The position numbers were made by a program, and so were the translations under genes. Shown here piece after piece: positions 47,531 through 55,771 of a stretch of DNA of 64,000 nt. Source of the DNA: an uncultured Clostridia bacterium. GTDB lineage: Bacteria; Bacillota; Clostridia; Oscillospirales; Oscillospiraceae. The notes under the pieces are model-generated. The model saw only the letters and a list, made by a program, of their open reading frames with translations, was not told where the DNA came from and ran no database searches. The stretch lies in contig CAMHPQ010000001.1 of NCBI GenBank assembly GCA_946187035.1, positions 62,001 through 126,000 on the forward strand, written 5' to 3'. Numbering within the stretch: position 1 is the first letter of the stretch; every line of letters starts with the position of its first letter.

Positions 47531-48130
47531 TTACTTTTCTGATACTGCCCAGAAATCCATCGATCCTCTCGAAAGTCTGCCAGTATAGTAATTTCCTGTT
47601 AAATGCTTTGGATCATCAACCTTTAACATTGCAGTCCCATAGTGTATTGCACTTCTGTTCTGCAGTTCTGCCCTTGGCGTGTTCTCATACGTATAAATAA
47701 GCTGATTCTCGTTGTTCGTCTCAATAATTGTTGCAGTAATAGAATTGCTTGAGCTTTCCGCTGTTCCAAGCTTCACAACCACTTTCAAAAAAGTCTGGAT
47801 AATAATTATTTGGGAGTCACGCTCTTGTTCTTTACCTTCCCAAATGAATCTAATCTTCCCCTTATATTTTTTCTCTAAAACAGGCATTCCACCTGCCAGG
47901 AAATTCAGAGGTTTCCATTTCCATCCCCATTTATTGAATACTGCCATTACTATAGCACTGGTGCCGATTGCTTCTCCAGCATAGCCAAAAAACGTATAGA
48001 ATCCCTTTATCAATTCAGCATTTTGTTTAATTTGCGCGATTTCGCTCCACCCGATCAAACAACGTAGCACAAATATAATGAGAACGCTCCACAAGCTCAT
48101 GTTCATAAATTTTTTTGCAGTTTCATTCAT
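47531..48130 (-). CDS. Cap15-like CBASS effector (2TM + beta-barrel)
   Basis: Two N-terminal TM segments; YKGKIRFIWEGK...IIIQTFLKVVVKLGTAESSSNSITATIIETNNENQLIYTYENTP...IHYGTAML...LTGNYYTGR. Confidence 0.82.
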   Translation of the reverse strand: MNETAKKFMNMSLWSVLIIFVLRCLIGWSEIAQIKQNAELIKGFYTFFGYAGEAIGTSAIVMAVFNKWGWKWKPLNFLAGGMPVLEKKYKGKIRFIWEGKEQERDSQIIIIQTFLKVVVKLGTAESSSNSITATIIETNNENQLIYTYENTPRAELQNRSAIHYGTAMLKVDDPKHLTGNYYTGRLSRGSMDFWAVSEK

Positions 48131-48139
48131 AACTAATAC

Positions 48140-49033
48140 TCAATATTCAAGATAGTTCCATGCATCGTACAGCCATTGCTTTACATCCTGATCGTCCCAC
48201 TTCCGTCCACGGAAAAGATACAACATTTCACTGACTTCTCCCCACTCTACATGCTTTCCATCTTTGATAGCATTATAAAGATAAATGATAGCTTGTTTCA
48301 CGGTTTCTGTCCAAGTATTGTACCCAATAATGACACTATCTGGGGTGTTCCATATAAGGCATTCGATGAGAAACGATGTGATTTTATCTCCATCAGTTAT
48401 TCCTACATCTACCATCTCATTCTTTATATGCTTCATGATACGGATAAGCTTTTTGTACTTGTAGCTTGTACGTAGATTCTTTGATTTCCCATGTTCGATA
48501 TGGACCTTTGGAAAATTAATTACTTCTTTATTTTCTTTTGAATACAACTTAGTGCCTTCTACATAATTCCAACTATCATAGCTGTTATTGTATTTGTAGT
48601 TACGATACTGAAATGCTGGTACCACATCCGCTCGCACATGATATGTATTCTCGCGGACTTTCAAAGATTTATTTCCATCTGTTACATACTGCCATCCAAA
48701 TTTATCCTGCAAGGCCTCTTTGACAAGATCTCGGTATCTGTTGAACTCTACTGTCCCAGGCAAAAAATTATAATCTTCTCCGGTTTTGCCGCTTGGAAGG
48801 TCATAATAAAACGTGGTCTTTAGCATAATACATACATCAACATCACTATCAGTACGGACATTAGTATTATTCGCGAAAGAGCCCTGAATAAAAACCTCAT
48901 AGTCTAATTCCCTGAGTTCTTTGCAACCCTCAACGGCAACTTTTATCATTTTTATGGTGTTCTCCGCTCTCTGCTCTTCAGTTTTTGAGAGCGGAGCAGT
49001 CCAGGCTTGTAATTGCTGTTCAGTGTATTTCAT
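48140..49033 (-). CDS. CD-NTase 1 (CBASS nucleotidyltransferase)
   Basis: QGSFANNTNVRTDSDVDVCIM (GS...DxD) and YHVRADVVPAFQYR. Confidence 0.88.
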   Translation of the reverse strand: MKYTEQQLQAWTAPLSKTEEQRAENTIKMIKVAVEGCKELRELDYEVFIQGSFANNTNVRTDSDVDVCIMLKTTFYYDLPSGKTGEDYNFLPGTVEFNRYRDLVKEALQDKFGWQYVTDGNKSLKVRENTYHVRADVVPAFQYRNYKYNNSYDSWNYVEGTKLYSKENKEVINFPKVHIEHGKSKNLRTSYKYKKLIRIMKHIKNEMVDVGITDGDKITSFLIECLIWNTPDSVIIGYNTWTETVKQAIIYLYNAIKDGKHVEWGEVSEMLYLFRGRKWDDQDVKQWLYDAWNYLEY

Positions 49034-49138
49034 TTGCTCACCTTCTATAGATAAACTCCTCTTTTTCTACAATTAATAGACTCGTATTTCATAAATACAA
49101 TCGTAACATCTTCACATATTCTTACACAATCGGCTCCC

Positions 49139-50125
49139 TTACACAAACTGATAAAAATCCTTCAATTGAAATAGGAAGCTGCACAAATTGCTCTTAACCG
49201 TTTCGTCCTTACATAGTGGTTTAATCCCATTTGCTTCCTTATAGCTCATAAATTCGCCTCGAACGGAGATAAGATGTTCAATTAGCTTATCAAATGCAAA
49301 CACCTTTCTAGTTCCGCTACAATTTCGTAAATACCAAACGTCTTGTACATTCCACAACAGAGACTCCAAAAGGAAAGAACTAACATTATTGGCTTTTGAG
49401 CAAGCTGAGATATTTTGACTATCCTGCATAATATAGCGCATTTTTTTCATAATGCGCACCATTTTTTTGTAGTAATAGTAGGTGGCCACATTTTTTTCGC
49501 GGCCGTTTTTTATATGCTGCTCGGGATAGTTGATGATTATTTCGCCTACATCCGGAGTAATTACAATTCCTGCAACATAATTACTAGGGTCCTTATTGTA
49601 GTCACTCCGATAATCTCTATAACGTCTACAAGGCACCGTATCTGCGTCTTTTCTTGTAGCATTTCCATGGACTTTTATAGATTTATTTTTTCGCTCAACA
49701 CTACTGCCAAATACTCTTTCAAGACATTCTTGTACTTCATCCTTAAAAGTTGTAGTAGACTCGTCTGCTTTCACGAACTTATAGTCAGCGTTAGTCTGCG
49801 GGCGAATTGGATCTTTGCGGTATTCCACGCTAAATGTTTCTTCTTGGACTACTGCAATATCAACATCACTGTTTCTTCTTACATTTGTGTTATTAGCATA
49901 GGATCCTTGCACAAACAGTTTAATCTGCCGCCCGTTATTATGCTTCATTTGAAGCGAATAGGAATATGTATCAGAATAAAGTGGTGAAATACCATTTCCC
50001 GCATCAAAAAAGCCCAAGCTTTTAAGCGCATTCCCAACCGACCCAATTGCGTTTTTACACTGCCGATCCTCTTCCTCGCTCAATGGCTTGGAGTACTCAT
50101 CCAACATACTTTCTGTAAATATCAT
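49139..50125 (-). CDS. CD-NTase 2 (paralogous nucleotidyltransferase)
   Basis: QGSYANNTNVRRNSDVDIAVV and RKDADTVPCRRYR; same layout as CD-NTase 1. Confidence 0.87.
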   Translation of the reverse strand: MIFTESMLDEYSKPLSEEEDRQCKNAIGSVGNALKSLGFFDAGNGISPLYSDTYSYSLQMKHNNGRQIKLFVQGSYANNTNVRRNSDVDIAVVQEETFSVEYRKDPIRPQTNADYKFVKADESTTTFKDEVQECLERVFGSSVERKNKSIKVHGNATRKDADTVPCRRYRDYRSDYNKDPSNYVAGIVITPDVGEIIINYPEQHIKNGREKNVATYYYYKKMVRIMKKMRYIMQDSQNISACSKANNVSSFLLESLLWNVQDVWYLRNCSGTRKVFAFDKLIEHLISVRGEFMSYKEANGIKPLCKDETVKSNLCSFLFQLKDFYQFV

Positions 50126-50350
50126 TTATTCTCCATTTCCTGCATCGTTCAATCAACGCATATTGAATCTTGCCTTATCATGGGCACTATACTTACTCCC
50201 GCCCTGCTGTTTGCCACATGAATTCTCCATTTTTATTACACGTGCGAGATGATGTTGTTCACATCATCTCGCATTTTTTAGTTCATGAATCGTTTATTAC
50301 TCTGCACTTTCTACAAAAAATACCCTGTGTCTTATACTTTTACTTTCAAA

Positions 50351-50791
50351 TCACGGATTTGTGATCGTCTTGGTGCCGGTTTGATAAGTCTTTGTACCAA
50401 TCCCACCGCTGCTATTTTTAGCGTAGAAAATTACAACAGCATAGTAACTTCCAGCACCTACATAGATGGTCTCAGTGTCGCCATGATATGACGTATTGCT
50501 TGCCATCATGCCGCTTCTACCAGAATCACCAGAATGGATGGTCGTCACATAGGTTCCGTTGCTTTTATAAATTGAAATTGAAGTTGCGCCCAGTCTTGCC
50601 ATAGTTGCAGTCCCAGTAACATCAAAACTGACTTTCAAGTTTCCACTTCCGCCATTGATTACTCTCGCAGAATACTCTGCAATATAGGCACTTGCATCTG
50701 GAGAATCAGGCGGAATATATGCTGCCATCGCACCAACGTTTAAGAATGCCATAATCACAAGAATCATAGCCAATAGTTTTTTAGTTTTCAT
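50351..50791 (-). CDS. Small secreted protein
   Basis: Signal peptide MKTKKLLAMILVIMAFLNVGAMA. Confidence 0.6.
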   Translation of the reverse strand: MKTKKLLAMILVIMAFLNVGAMAAYIPPDSPDASAYIAEYSARVINGGSGNLKVSFDVTGTATMARLGATSISIYKSNGTYVTTIHSGDSGRSGMMASNTSYHGDTETIYVGAGSYYAVVIFYAKNSSGGIGTKTYQTGTKTITNP

Positions 50792-50794
50792 TTA

Positions 50795-51673
50795 TCATTC
50801 TCCTCGTATCGAATCTAATATTGTAATTAGCTCCTCACGAGACGAGACATTCAGAATTGAGCACTCAATATTACCTTTGATCCATTTAGCATTAAATAAT
50901 CCCTCGTTTTCAGCAATATAATATGTTTGGCCATTAGCACCCTCGTACTCTTCCTGGTTATCCAAGTCTTTTTGAACTTCTGCTGAAGAGTCTCTCTCCT
51001 TCCAGAATCGATACTGGAGCATGATTGAATCATCCTCATTTTGAAGATGGCAAAAAAACACAGTCACATCTTCTCGATCATCAACTTTGTTCAAAACTGG
51101 CTGGTAACCTTCCGGGATGTAGTGCGGTAGGAATTGCACTTCTGTAATCTCATACTCCAAGAAGTTATTATACAATTCTTGTAGTTGCTCTGGGATTACA
51201 GTATCGTCCCACTCTTCGCCGTTCCTATCAAACCCAAACGTCTCCTTTGTCCACTCAATAAAAGCGGTCCAAAAACTCGTTCCCTGGGCAGTAGGAATGA
51301 AGGTCCCTGCAGCAAAGATTACGATCATAACTGCCGCAGCAATCCCAGCGACTTTGGCGAAGGATCTGCGCTTCGGACGCAAAGGCTCTACAGTATGTTC
51401 ATTTTTGTTGTCCATCTCGTGTTCTTTTTTCGAAGCCGTCTGACCTGCCTGCGGCAGGTGCTCATTCTTGACGGCCTCCCACGCAGCATCCAATTCTGGT
51501 GTCTGCGTATCTTCTGCTCGGGCCTCCAACACCTCCAATACAAGCAACACTGTATCTGTGCTGATCCGAGCTCCCGGCTCCATGCTGGCATCCAGAATTT
51601 CATTCAGTTCTTCCGTAGACATCTGCTCCAGCTCGGCACGGTCGGTCGGGTTAAAGTTGTCGTAGTTTGACAC
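50795..51673 (-). CDS. Anti-sigma-factor-like membrane protein (DUF4367-like)
   Basis: TM segment VAGIAAAVMIVIFAAGTFI, extracytoplasmic domain; downstream of sigma factor. Confidence 0.65.
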   Translation of the reverse strand: MSNYDNFNPTDRAELEQMSTEELNEILDASMEPGARISTDTVLLVLEVLEARAEDTQTPELDAAWEAVKNEHLPQAGQTASKKEHEMDNKNEHTVEPLRPKRRSFAKVAGIAAAVMIVIFAAGTFIPTAQGTSFWTAFIEWTKETFGFDRNGEEWDDTVIPEQLQELYNNFLEYEITEVQFLPHYIPEGYQPVLNKVDDREDVTVFFCHLQNEDDSIMLQYRFWKERDSSAEVQKDLDNQEEYEGANGQTYYIAENEGLFNAKWIKGNIECSILNVSSREELITILDSIRGE

Positions 51674-51729
51674 TTAGGTACCTCCTTCTGCCTTTTATAT
51701 GGCATTTCCCAGCAAGAAAGGGACTCAAT

Positions 51730-52224
51730 CTAGTCTTTTTCTTCAAAATAATTCTGTCGCAGTCGCTTGGTGGCCCGTTGCTTTCGTTTCTTCGCTGCTT
51801 CCTCAGATATCCCCAAACCTTCAGCGACTTCTTTTAAGGACCAACGCTGTACAATCGTCTTTTCAATTATTTCGAAATCATCCGGGTCTAGTAAATCACT
51901 GAATTCAGCAACATGGTAATCATCATAATGCACACCCTGGATTATCTCTGGATCCCCAGAGTTTCTCGCAAAGTCTTCCGCAATTTTCTCTCTCATATCC
52001 AAAATGGTTCGCCGCAGCACTTCCATGAGCCATGCCTGTGGTTTTTCGTGTGTTATTAACATGTCTACCCTCCTACAGGCAACCACCAGTGCGTTTTGCA
52101 CAGCATCCTCTGCCTGCTGCGGATCGTTCAAGTGCCGTCGCGCGTAGTAAAGCAATTTCCACTTCATCTCATGGTAGAGAGCATCTAAGAATTCTCTTTG
52201 CTCATGTTCCCGAGAGCCCGCCAT
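51730..52224 (-). CDS. Sigma-70 family (ECF-type) RNA polymerase sigma factor
   Basis: ALYHEMKWKLLYYARRHLNDPQQAEDAVQNALVVACRR...IVQRWSLKEVAEGLGISEEAAKKRKQRATKRLR. Confidence 0.88.
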   Translation of the reverse strand: MAGSREHEQREFLDALYHEMKWKLLYYARRHLNDPQQAEDAVQNALVVACRRVDMLITHEKPQAWLMEVLRRTILDMREKIAEDFARNSGDPEIIQGVHYDDYHVAEFSDLLDPDDFEIIEKTIVQRWSLKEVAEGLGISEEAAKKRKQRATKRLRQNYFEEKD

Positions 52225-52459
52225 TCCAACACTTCCCTCTATGGTTTAGTGCTTAAATTCTACAGCATTCAGCATAAAATGGCAACTCAATTCCTGTTTT
52301 CTCAGTCCCTTTTCCTTAAATCGTAGCCATATTTTTATGGCATGTTGAATCAAAAGCGCAAGAATTCGCATACGAGTGAAAAAAGCTCCCATCAAGGAAG
52401 TGCGCTTCGTGGTTACACACTGTCGCACAAGCTAGAATTTTCTCAGAAAAAGTCGAAAG

Positions 52460-52756
52460 ATGGGGACGAGCTTGATGAATGAGTACAAAGAGATAACCAA
52501 AAACTACCTTGCAGCATTTACCGACTCTCTTCGCGCAGATCGCAAACTGTCACAAGAGCGCATGGCGGAACAGCTTCGAATATCATGCCGAGCATACGGT
52601 GACCTGGAACGCGGAAAATATTGTTTTTCTTCTATTGCGCTGATGTTCCTGCTAGGTATGTTAAAGCAAGACGAAATGAACGCTTTCCTGTTTGGCTTTC
52701 AGGCACAGGTCGACATTTTGGAGAATCAAGATGGAAACAACAGATTATATGAATAA
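52460..52756 (+). CDS. XRE-like HTH protein
   Basis: LRADRKLSQERMAEQLRISCRAYGDLERGKYCFSS. Confidence 0.75.
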   Translation: MGTSLMNEYKEITKNYLAAFTDSLRADRKLSQERMAEQLRISCRAYGDLERGKYCFSSIALMFLLGMLKQDEMNAFLFGFQAQVDILENQDGNNRLYE

Positions 52757-53105
52757 AGCTGAAATATGTCGTCTTTTGCACCAGCTCGGCATAACATCCA
52801 ATTACACAGGCTATCGTCACGCCTCGCACGCAGTTTTTCTTTCCATCCAGGAGCCAGAGCGTCTCCTACTGGTAACGAAATGGATTTATCCCGATGTGGC
52901 AAAGCATTTTAATACTAATTGGCGCTGTGTTGAGCGCAACATTCGCACAGTTTCTCAAATTGCATGGGAATCAAACCGTTCTGCATTGGAGTTGATGGCT
53001 GGTCACGCTCTGCCTACTCGCCCATCCAGTGGAGCTTTCCTGTCAATTTTGGCAGAAAAAGTTCAGGAATCCATCTCCAATGTAACTTTTCCAATAGAAA
53101 GCTAA
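52731..53105 (+). CDS. Stand-alone Spo0A C-terminal DNA-binding-domain protein
   Basis: LHQLGITSNYTGYRHASHAVFLSI...VTKWIYPDVAKHFNTNWRCVERNIRTVSQIAW. Confidence 0.8.
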   Translation: METTDYMNKAEICRLLHQLGITSNYTGYRHASHAVFLSIQEPERLLLVTKWIYPDVAKHFNTNWRCVERNIRTVSQIAWESNRSALELMAGHALPTRPSSGAFLSILAEKVQESISNVTFPIES

Positions 53106-53274
53106 CAAAGGTACCCACCGGGAAAAGAAGATTATTATTTATACTATGCTGAGGTTTTCTCATAACACAGGTTTTCCTGAAACTTTTGAGCAAAAAAACA
53201 TCTCGCAATATAATGACCAAGGTTACAGACATACAGGAGATTACCATTGAAAACACGCATAATATATGCTAAAG

Positions 53275-53433
53275 TATTATTGCTACGCAACAGAATATGG
53301 CCATCAAGGGAAAGTGTATTGCTTCGGCAAAAACGCTTTCTCCGTCTTTGCTTTCCCTCGGGTGGCCAAAGGTTGCGTAGCAGCATAGGAGTTCAGCGTT
53401 TTTCGCGCACAGCTCCGGCTGTGCGCTTTTTCT
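53275..53433 (+). ncRNA. Candidate structured RNA: long interrupted stem plus strong intrinsic terminator
   Basis: TGCTACGCAAC/GTTGCGTAGCA (11 bp), TGGCCA/TGGCCA, AGGGAAAG/CTTTCCCT, TTGC-TTCG-GCAA; then GCGCACAGC-TCCG-GCTGTGCGC-TTTTTCTTT. Confidence 0.6.
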
Positions 53434-53451
53434 TTAACCGAGGTAATTACA

Positions 53452-54042
53452 ATGCCCAAAGAATTCTACGCCAGGTTTGTTCGATCCCCTCATAGCATTA
53501 TAGATTTACGTTCCCCAAACACTGTTGGAGAAGTCCATCGTTTTAAGATTACTTCCGTCCTGGTTTTGAAACAAGCCCACTATGAAAGCTTTATTGAAAA
53601 CCTAAATACAAACTGGCTTTTTCTGCAAAAAGGACTTTTATCCCAAGTGGAAAACGGAATATGGTACTGTCTATTCATCACACACGATGCAGCCAGCGAT
53701 GGTGTGCTTGTGATTATGGATGGCGCATATATCGCTCACGCAGCCTATCTTTATTACACTGGGAGCTTGAAAACTCTTCTCTCCCTTTGCAATGCAGCAG
53801 ATTATCTATATCCTCAACCAGAACTGGAAGCCATGCCCGCGGACAAGCTAAACACCATCATCGATGACTATATGCGGTTGGATTACACATCTGAAGCTCA
53901 TACTAAATACATTCTTCAGGTCCTGGACATCATTGAGCAGCGCGAGAACAAGATGTCAGATGAAGATATTCAAGAATCCTGGAAAGCGTTCAAAGAGAAA
54001 TTTCCTCATTTCTTTGACACCCCAAAAGATACAGAAAAATAG
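53452..54042 (+). CDS. Hypothetical protein
   Basis: 196-aa ORF directly after the terminator. Confidence 0.6.
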   Translation: MPKEFYARFVRSPHSIIDLRSPNTVGEVHRFKITSVLVLKQAHYESFIENLNTNWLFLQKGLLSQVENGIWYCLFITHDAASDGVLVIMDGAYIAHAAYLYYTGSLKTLLSLCNAADYLYPQPELEAMPADKLNTIIDDYMRLDYTSEAHTKYILQVLDIIEQRENKMSDEDIQESWKAFKEKFPHFFDTPKDTEK

Positions 54043-54383
54043 AATTATAAGATGCAATGCATATTGACAAGGATCACTCTTTCTGCCGATATGCATTGTT
54101 TCTTTTCAATACATGGCAAATACAGTTTATCAGACAGCTCCATATTCATCGTCATACGATTTCATATATTGTGATCTTGTCTAACACCAGCTGTGGCAGA
54201 TACTCAAAACTCGCCATTTTCAATAATATAGTTCATCGAAATAAAGCACTCAAAAGAGTTGCTCCTATGACCACAACCCTGAAGCTGAAGCAAATCCGCA
54301 GCTTAGACGAAAGGCAAATAATCAAATAGAAGCTGCACCTATCATCCTACGCAAGCGCGCAATAGAGCATCATCAATTAACCG

Positions 54384-54415
54384 TTGACATTATATCGCTG
54401 TAGCGATATAATGTC
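54384..54415 (+). promoter_or_regulatory. Consensus sigma-A promoter embedded in a perfect operator palindrome
   Basis: TTGACA-17 bp-TATAAT; GACATTATATCGCT-GT-AGCGATATAATGTC (14-bp arms, 54386-54415). Confidence 0.85.
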
Positions 54416-54432
54416 ATTGAGGAGGGATTCAA

Positions 54433-55104
54433 ATGATTGTCTATCATGGTTCCGACCACATTCTTGAACTGCCGGTCTTCCACGGCGGTAAGCCGCAGAA
54501 CGACTATGGCTCCGGTTTCTATATGACAGAGAGCCTTGAGCTCGCCAAGGAGTGGGCGTGCGCGAAAAACACCGACGGATTCGCAAACCGCTACGAATTG
54601 GATCTTGGCGGGCTGCAAATCCTGAATCTGAACAGCCCGGAGTACAACATTCTGAACTGGCTTGCCGTCTTGACAAAACACCGCAGCTACTGGCAGAACG
54701 GCAGCATTGCAGAAGAGGCCAAAAACTATCTGCAGGAGAATTTCTACGTAGATATATCGTCGTATGACATCATTATCGGATACCGAGCCGATGACTCCTA
54801 CTTTTCTTTTGCACAGGATTTTGTTGCCGGCACCATTTCGCTCCGGAAGCTGTCGGAAGCGATGCATTTGGGAAAGCTCGGCGAGCAAATTGTGCTGAAG
54901 AGCGAGCGCTCCTATCAGCATATTCATTTCCTGGACGCTGAGCCCGCGGATGCTTCGACCTATTATGAGAAGAAGTCAGCACGAGATCGCGAGGCGCGAA
55001 GAGAATACCGAAAGACAAAACAGGCGGCAGACGGAATCTCAGAGCTGTACATGCTTGACATCATGAGGGAGGGAATCCAAAATGGCGATCCACGCTTACG
55101 ATGA
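54433..55104 (+). CDS. DUF3990-like (ADP-ribosyltransferase-fold) putative toxin
   Basis: MIVYHGSDHILELPVFHGGKPQNDYGSGFYMTESLELAKEWA. Confidence 0.75.
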   Translation: MIVYHGSDHILELPVFHGGKPQNDYGSGFYMTESLELAKEWACAKNTDGFANRYELDLGGLQILNLNSPEYNILNWLAVLTKHRSYWQNGSIAEEAKNYLQENFYVDISSYDIIIGYRADDSYFSFAQDFVAGTISLRKLSEAMHLGKLGEQIVLKSERSYQHIHFLDAEPADASTYYEKKSARDREARREYRKTKQAADGISELYMLDIMREGIQNGDPRLR

Positions 55105-55732
55105 ACTCTATCTTTCCACCGCCCAAAACATCCTTGGTCATGCAGCAGACTTTGCAATCATGACTCTGGGCGTCGATCCGAGTCTGTTTGGCAAAGCGCT
55201 GGCAGTTACCGAGTCCGCAAAACAGTTTGCAGCCGGGAATCCCCGCTATGTTGCAGGCATGAACGGATGCGAGCTTGCCCGCGAGATGCTGGATGAGGCT
55301 CGTGTATCCTACCAGGATGCTGATGACGCCATGTACTTGGATAAGTCCCCGGAATACTGGGCTGGCTGGGCTCTGGCCTATTACCAGTGGCACTCCGGCT
55401 GCTCTTTCATGGAAATCTTGTCCGCAATCTCTTTCGATCAAATCCTTCAGATGTATCCGTTATATCATGAGATGGATATCTCTCAATTTGTGGATCAGAT
55501 GGATGTACAGATGAGACAAGCGTCCACCCAGACCAGGCTTCGGCAGCGCAGAGATACCTGCGGGATGTCCCAGTCAGATCTCGCCAGAGACGCGGATGTT
55601 CCTCTCCGTCAAATCCAGCTATTCGAGCAGGGCCAGCGGGACATCAACAAAACATCTGCTGTTACGCTGTTCAAGCTCAGCAAGGCTTTGCATTGTAAGA
55701 TGGAAGACCTGCTAGAGCGAAGCAGTCTCTAA
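55082..55732 (+). CDS. Partner protein with C-terminal XRE HTH (putative antitoxin/autorepressor)
   Basis: LRQRRDTCGMSQSDLARDADVPLRQIQLFEQGQRDINKTSAVTLFKLSKAL; overlaps upstream ORF by 23 nt. Confidence 0.75.
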   Translation: MAIHAYDELYLSTAQNILGHAADFAIMTLGVDPSLFGKALAVTESAKQFAAGNPRYVAGMNGCELAREMLDEARVSYQDADDAMYLDKSPEYWAGWALAYYQWHSGCSFMEILSAISFDQILQMYPLYHEMDISQFVDQMDVQMRQASTQTRLRQRRDTCGMSQSDLARDADVPLRQIQLFEQGQRDINKTSAVTLFKLSKALHCKMEDLLERSSL

Positions 55733-55771
55733 ACTCACTTGATACCCCATGCGTATTGTTGCGCATGGGGC

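Noticed and set aside
53144-53386. 80-aa minus-strand ORF over the candidate RNA
   Set aside because: Explained by the inverted repeat; no ribosome-binding site or domain recognised
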